DNA from: Clostridiales bacterium
Lineage (GTDB): Bacteria; Bacillota_A; Clostridia; Oscillospirales; Oscillospiraceae
Reading direction: 5' to 3'
Length of the DNA: 15,810 nt
Assembly: GCA_014799485.1 (NCBI GenBank)
Contig: JAAVHY010000003.1
Span: forward strand, 1 to 15,810
Part shown: one piece after another, positions 11,915 through 15,810 of the stretch
Position numbering within the stretch: position 1 is the stretch's first letter
How the letters are laid out: each line of letters opens with the position of its first letter
Notes under the pieces: generated by a model
Told to the model about the DNA's origin: nothing
The model's input: only the letters and a program-made list of their open reading frames with translations
Database searches by the model: none
Program-made: the position numbers and the translations under genes

Positions 11915-14266
11915 TCACAGCCTCAGGATGGGCAGGCCGTTTTCGTCCTCCCCCACCAGGGGCAGGGTGACGATGGCCTTGAACAGATCGCCGTCGATGC
12001 TGATATCGAACCTGCCGTGCTGCAGCTCGGTGAGGGACTGGGCGATGGACAGCCCCAGGCCGCTCCCCGAGGCGTTGCGGGACTCATCCCCCCGGACAAA
12101 GCGCTCCATGAGCCGCTCCGCCGGGATGTCCAGCGCCTCCCGGGAGATGTTCTTCACCGAGAGCACCGCCATGCCGCCGCTCTCCCGCAGGTCTACGTAC
12201 ACCCGCGTGCCCGGCAGGGCGTATTTGGCGCAGTTCGTGAGCAGATTGTCCAGCACCCGCCACAGGTGCCGCCCGTCCGCGTCCACCCAGACCGGCTCCT
12301 CCGGCAGGGTGCGCACCACCGTCAGCCCCTGGGCCTCCAGGCGGTCGCCGCACTCGGCCAGGGCCTGGTCGGCCAGCTGCTTGAAGTCCAGCCGCTCCCA
12401 GTTCACCGTCAGGCTGCCGGTGGACGCTTTGGATGCCTCCACCAGGTCCTCCGTCAGCTTTTTCAGCCGCTGGCTCTTGCGGTCCAGCACCTCGATATAT
12501 TCCGCCGCCTTGGGGTCGGCGATCTCCACCTTTTTCAGCAGGTCTACGTAGTTGATGATGGACGTCAGCGGTGTTTTCAAGTCGTGGGACACGTTGGTGA
12601 TCAACTCCGCCTTGAAGCGCTCGCTCTTCATCCTCTCATCCACTGCGGTGGAGATGGCGTGGCCCAGGTTGTTCAGCTCGTTGGCGTGGCCCCGCAGGTC
12701 GGGGAGCATCCGCTGGGTGTCGATGTGGTAGCTGGGGTTGCCGCGGATGATCTCCTGGGTGCCATGGCGGATCTTCTTCCACTGGTAGGCCCACAGGCAC
12801 AGGTAAAGCCCCGCCAGCACCGTCACAATCAGCCAAAGCCCGTTGGCGATGCCGTTTTCTATGGTCACAATCGTAAAAAGTGTGTACGCCATACAACCCA
12901 GCACCGCCTTCCATACCAGGGGCAGGGCCTGGGAGATCCGCCCCATCGCCGCAATGAGTTGACACAGTTTATACCAGCACCAGGCACAGAACATCCACGT
13001 CAGGGTGTTGCGCAGCAGGGTGCGGGCCTTGCAGCGAGCGCACACCGTGATCAGCGCCCCCATGCCCAGCGCCGCCGTGGCACACACCGCCAGCCCCACA
13101 AAGAGCAGCTGTATATACATGGGCGCATACATATAGGCATAAGCGCTTAAGGTCGCGTCCACCCCGAGGACCACACAGGCAAAACCCGCCAGGAACATGG
13201 CGCACAGCAGCACGTCCCCAGGGATGCGGTGGAACCAGTTGAGGTAAATGCCATCCACCCCCCGCTTATGTCCGGCGGAACAGCACAGATATATCATCAG
13301 CAGTACGCCCAGCGTGCCCAATATCAGGGTGGCCGTCAGATACTCCACCCGGCTGGCCTGCCATTGCTCCAGCTTCAGGTCCGCCCTGCGGTACTGGTCA
13401 TCCACCCGGAGGAGCGGGTCCACCCACATCACCAGGCTGACGGTCTCTTTTGCCGTTCCCGCCGTTTCCACGGCATCCGCGCTCAGCTTCCATTCCAGGG
13501 TATCCGCGTCAAAGATATAGCCAAACTGGTTGGCCTCCAGGCAGGCCTGCACGGTCGGGGCGTAGAGGTACAGCCCGTCGGAGGTCTCCACCCGCAGTAC
13601 GACGGTGCGGCCGTCGTCGTTCGTCAGCATGGTGTTCACCGTCAGCTCCGCGCTTTCCGGCCAGTCTACCATGTGGTAGCCCATCACCGCGCCCGTTTCC
13701 ATATCGTCGTACTCCCGGGCCATCTGCACCAGGTCAGGCAGCCGATCCTGCCACAAATCGCTGCTGCACAGCCCGTCATAGTCCCTCCAGTTTATGATAC
13801 TCGTGGGCACATGATCCCAATACTCTTCACCTATATGGACGGTGGGCCATGCCGTCTGATTTCGGGTATAGTCCTCCCAGTAGTCCACATCTACCTTGGC
13901 GCAGTCCTCCTCGGTGTTGCCGTAGATGATCTTGCCGTCCTGGTCCAGCAGCTGCCAGCGCAGGTTGGTGGCGCTGGCGTCCAGCTCCGCTTCATACTGC
14001 TCCATGGTCCTCTTGTCGGCATAGACCAACTCCTGCCCGGATGCCTGGTGCTCATAGATGCCCACCAGGACTTTCACCGTATAGGAGTCCTGCCGGATCA
14101 AATAGTTCTGGGTATAGCCCCGGCCCTCCACATAGCTGTAGTCGCTCCCCCACAGCGCCTCCAAATTGGCCAGTTGGTACCACGCCATGATGGCGGTGGC
14201 GGTGAATGCCGCCACCGCCGCGATGAAGGCCAGTGCCTTCATCGCGATGTTCTCTCTCCACTTCAT
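11915..14266 (-). CDS. Membrane sensor histidine kinase with large extracytoplasmic region
   Basis: 783 residues. ATG 14266 overlaps the response regulator stop as ATGA, so the two are co-translated. TM1 lies at ~10-29, then an extracytoplasmic part at ~30-307 rich in Trp, Tyr and Asp. About six further helices follow, near 308-328, 350-369, 383-407, 420-438, 449-469 and 474-494. The linker after the last helix (~495-545) is HAMP-like in position. The HisKA domain has NVSHDLKTPLTSI with His561 as phosphoacceptor. The ATPase domain has an N box (DNLLTNCAKYA, 673-683) and G2 (GSGLGLSIA, 734-742). The usual DxGxG G1 motif is replaced by VKNISREALDIP, a variant I associate with a group of clostridial kinases. 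The signal is unknown; no transporter or resistance gene sits directly with it. Confidence 0.9.
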   Translation of the reverse strand: MKWRENIAMKALAFIAAVAAFTATAIMAWYQLANLEALWGSDYSYVEGRGYTQNYLIRQDSYTVKVLVGIYEHQASGQELVYADKRTMEQYEAELDASATNLRWQLLDQDGKIIYGNTEEDCAKVDVDYWEDYTRNQTAWPTVHIGEEYWDHVPTSIINWRDYDGLCSSDLWQDRLPDLVQMAREYDDMETGAVMGYHMVDWPESAELTVNTMLTNDDGRTVVLRVETSDGLYLYAPTVQACLEANQFGYIFDADTLEWKLSADAVETAGTAKETVSLVMWVDPLLRVDDQYRRADLKLEQWQASRVEYLTATLILGTLGVLLMIYLCCSAGHKRGVDGIYLNWFHRIPGDVLLCAMFLAGFACVVLGVDATLSAYAYMYAPMYIQLLFVGLAVCATAALGMGALITVCARCKARTLLRNTLTWMFCAWCWYKLCQLIAAMGRISQALPLVWKAVLGCMAYTLFTIVTIENGIANGLWLIVTVLAGLYLCLWAYQWKKIRHGTQEIIRGNPSYHIDTQRMLPDLRGHANELNNLGHAISTAVDERMKSERFKAELITNVSHDLKTPLTSIINYVDLLKKVEIADPKAAEYIEVLDRKSQRLKKLTEDLVEASKASTGSLTVNWERLDFKQLADQALAECGDRLEAQGLTVVRTLPEEPVWVDADGRHLWRVLDNLLTNCAKYALPGTRVYVDLRESGGMAVLSVKNISREALDIPAERLMERFVRGDESRNASGSGLGLSIAQSLTELQHGRFDISIDGDLFKAIVTLPLVGEDENGLPILRL

Positions 14267-14967
14267 TGCATCTTCTCCATTTTATAACCCAGGCCCCACA
14301 CGACCTTCAGATACCGGGGGTTGGCCGGGTCAATCTCGATCTTCTCTCTCAGATGCCGGATGTGGACGGCGACGGTGTTCTCGCTGCCCAGGGCCGGGTC
14401 GTTCCACACCTGCTCATAGATCTGCGCCGTGGAGTACACCCGCCCCAGGTTCTTCATCAGCAGACGCAGGATGTTGTACTCGATGGGGGTGAGGTTCACG
14501 CTCTCCCCGTCCACGGTGACGGCCTTGGCCTCGTCGTCCATGACGATGCTGCCGTTGCGCAGGGCGCCGTCCTCCGATTCGGCGGCGGTCCTGCCGCCCA
14601 AGGTGGTGTACCGCCGCAGCTGGCTTTTCACCCGGGCGATGACCTCGATGGGGTTGAAGGGCTTGGTGATATAGTCGTCCGCGCCGATGTTCAGCCCCAG
14701 CACCTTGTCGGTGTCCTCGCTCTTGGCGGTGAGCAGGATGATGGGGATGTTGCCGCCGGACTCCCGCAGGCGGGCGGTGGCCCGGATGCCGTCCAGCTGA
14801 GGCATCATGATGTCCATGAGGATCAGGTCGATGTTCTCCTCGTTCACACACCGGATGGCCTCCTCGCCGTTGTAGGCGGCCACCGTGCGGTAGCCCTCGC
14901 TGGACAGGTAGATCTCCAGCGCGGACACGATATCCTTATCGTCGTCACAGACGAGCACTGTGTACAT
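14263..14967 (-). CDS. OmpR-family response regulator
   Basis: 234 residues. ATG 14967 has AAGGAG nine bases upstream. The receiver domain (1-120) shows the acidic pocket D8-D9-D10, phosphoacceptor Asp52 in LILMDIMMPQLDG, Thr80 in IILLTAK and Lys102 in DDYITKPFNPIE. The C-terminal winged-helix domain (~132-231) has VNLTPIEYNILRLLMKNLGR, TVAVHIRHLREKIE and the terminal WGLGYKMEK hairpin. It binds DNA as the output of the kinase encoded immediately downstream. Promoter-proximal direct repeats TTAAAG at 11-bp spacing are the kind of site this family uses, so autoregulation is possible. Confidence 0.95.
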   Translation of the reverse strand: MYTVLVCDDDKDIVSALEIYLSSEGYRTVAAYNGEEAIRCVNEENIDLILMDIMMPQLDGIRATARLRESGGNIPIILLTAKSEDTDKVLGLNIGADDYITKPFNPIEVIARVKSQLRRYTTLGGRTAAESEDGALRNGSIVMDDEAKAVTVDGESVNLTPIEYNILRLLMKNLGRVYSTAQIYEQVWNDPALGSENTVAVHIRHLREKIEIDPANPRYLKVVWGLGYKMEKMQ

Positions 14968-15069
14968 GACGCATCACTCCTTTTCCCGCCAGACCCGCCT
15001 CGCCGGGCCGGACAGGCCCCCTGCTCTGAATTTGCGCGCCGCCCGGTGCGGCGTGCGCCTGATGTTATT

Positions 15070-15125
15070 ATCCTACCAGTCCGCCGATTAAGTTGCAACC
15101 GGCAAAATCTTTAAAATCCCTTTAA
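15070..15125 (-). promoter_or_regulatory. Candidate promoter and direct-repeat site upstream of the response regulator
   Basis: On the minus strand, TTAAAG occurs twice with 11-bp spacing (15120-15125 and 15109-15114). A weak promoter follows: TTGCAA (15093-15098), 17 bp, TAGGAT (15070-15075). The leader to the ATG is about 100 bases and GC-rich. Paired hexamers separated by five bases fit an OmpR/PhoP-type regulator. Confidence 0.45.
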
Positions 15126-15131
15126 GAACGG

Positions 15132-15162
15132 AAAAACCCGCCCCGGGAGGCCGGGACGGGCT
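15132..15162 (-). terminator. Terminator after the CmpB-like gene
   Basis: On the minus strand, AGCCCGTCCCGG pairs with CCGGGGCGGGTT (two G-T pairs) around a 4-base loop, and the run ends in T5. It isolates the two-component operon from the gene upstream. Confidence 0.8.
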
Positions 15163-15166
15163 TCCG

Positions 15167-15810
15167 TCAGTCCGCACCGCCCTCGCCGTACCAGCCGATC
15201 TCGGTGAGGATGCCCATGTTGGGGTAGCGCCGGTGAAGGACGCTGTCCGGGTAAGCCTCGTCCAGGAACTGGCTGACGGACCCGGCGGCGGGGATGGCCT
15301 TATGCCGCTGGTCCATACGGCACAGGGCCGCGGCGGACAGGGCGGTGCTGACGGTCAAAAACAGCGCCGCCGCCAGGGCCATCTGCCGGCCCTTCCGGGG
15401 TGGGATGCGGTCGATGCAGCGGTACAGCGCCGGACAGGCCAGCCGCACCCACAAAATGGCGGCGGCCCCCCAGAACAGGCAGAACACCAGGTTCACCCGC
15501 CCGTTCAGGTTCAGCGGCAGGTGGCGGTAGTCCCAGAAGCAGGCCCCGAACAGTATCTCCTGGAGCCAGGAGCATATGTATTCGTACGCGCCGCCCAGCA
15601 CGGTGCCGGTCATGAAGATGCGGGCGGAGCTGCCGTCGTCCATGCGGTAGAACGCCAGCGTGAGCAGCACCGCCCCTGCGCCCCACACGATGCTGAACGG
15701 GCCGTAGAGCAGGCTGCTGCGGCTGGTGAGCTCGCCCCGGGTGACCAGCCAGAACACCACCTCGATCAGGTCGCCCAGGAAAAAAAAAAAAAAAAACAGC
15801 CAGAACAGCC
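15167..15810 (-). CDS. CmpB-family membrane protein (putative ABC transporter permease), 5' end outside the window
   Basis: The frame is open from the TGA at 15167 through the window edge, showing 213 residues. The visible part matches the family annotated as putative ABC transporter permease (CmpB type): a hydrophobic start, IEVVFWLVTRGELTSRSSL, LYGPFSIVWGAGAVL, YEYICSWLQEILFGACFWDY and LNLNGRVNLVFCLFWGA. Four or five membrane segments are seen, with a polar C-terminal ~50 residues after the last one. Function in the family is poorly known; no ATPase partner is visible here. Six consecutive Phe codons come from a 17-base T run (15780-15796 on the + strand as A), inside the first membrane segment. 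The GTG codons at 15755-15760 are internal rather than the start. The real start lies beyond 15810. Confidence 0.75.
   Translation of the reverse strand, partial: LFWLFFFFFFLGDLIEVVFWLVTRGELTSRSSLLYGPFSIVWGAGAVLLTLAFYRMDDGSSARIFMTGTVLGGAYEYICSWLQEILFGACFWDYRHLPLNLNGRVNLVFCLFWGAAAILWVRLACPALYRCIDRIPPRKGRQMALAAALFLTVSTALSAAALCRMDQRHKAIPAAGSVSQFLDEAYPDSVLHRRYPNMGILTEIGWYGEGGAD
15780..15796. repeat. 17-base A/T homopolymer inside a coding frame
   Basis: Seventeen consecutive A on the + strand, encoding Phe codons on the minus strand. At this length the frame is kept. The 11-mer cagccagaaca occurs on both sides (15746-15756 and 15797-15807). Confidence 0.9.

Overview
The window looks like chromosome from a GC-rich member of the Clostridia. 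The best guess is a gut Oscillospiraceae relative of the Flavonifractor / Lawsonibacter type. This rests on GC-rich codon use combined with Firmicute-type AGGAGG ribosome binding sites and TTGACA/TATAAT promoters, RNase J, tRNA genes with encoded CCA, an AGCS symporter, a CmpB-type permease and a C69 dipeptidase. The genus is inference. Most of the window is ordinary housekeeping and accessory chromosome. I see no CRISPR array, phage structural gene or transposase.

Region 1 (1-3960, + strand) is a compact set of three genes: the 3' part of RNase J, a cytoplasmic BMP/Med-type ligand-binding protein with an added N-terminal domain, and a metallophosphoesterase overlapping it by four bases. A bidirectional terminator closes it. 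Region 2 (3960-6750) holds a Na+/alanine-type symporter on the minus strand and a divergent family 4 uracil-DNA glycosylase. An array of 180-bp repeats follows and runs into the end of the next gene.

Region 3 (6720-8060) has a minus-strand protein with two OB folds (SSB-like). It is divergent from a small acidic protein of unknown function driven by a consensus promoter. The 3' end of that small gene is duplicated 75 bp downstream. Region 4 (8060-10780, minus strand) has a secreted C69 dipeptidase preceded by a possible 41-codon leader ORF and an operator-like promoter. It also holds a small AT-richer ORF or element of unknown nature and a two-helix membrane protein.

Region 5 (10780-11830) is a five-gene tRNA operon (Gly, Arg, His, Gln, Lys) on the minus strand with one strong promoter and a terminator. 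A possible gene remnant lies next to the tRNA-Lys 3' end. Region 6 (11870-15810, minus strand) is a response regulator / sensor kinase pair overlapping by ATGA. Upstream of it is a CmpB-family membrane protein whose 5' end leaves the window through a 17-base homopolymer.

The least explained items are the BMP fusion protein in the RNase J operon, the 180-bp repeat array that supplies a stop codon, the duplicated gene tail, and the leader ORF plus operator of the dipeptidase.
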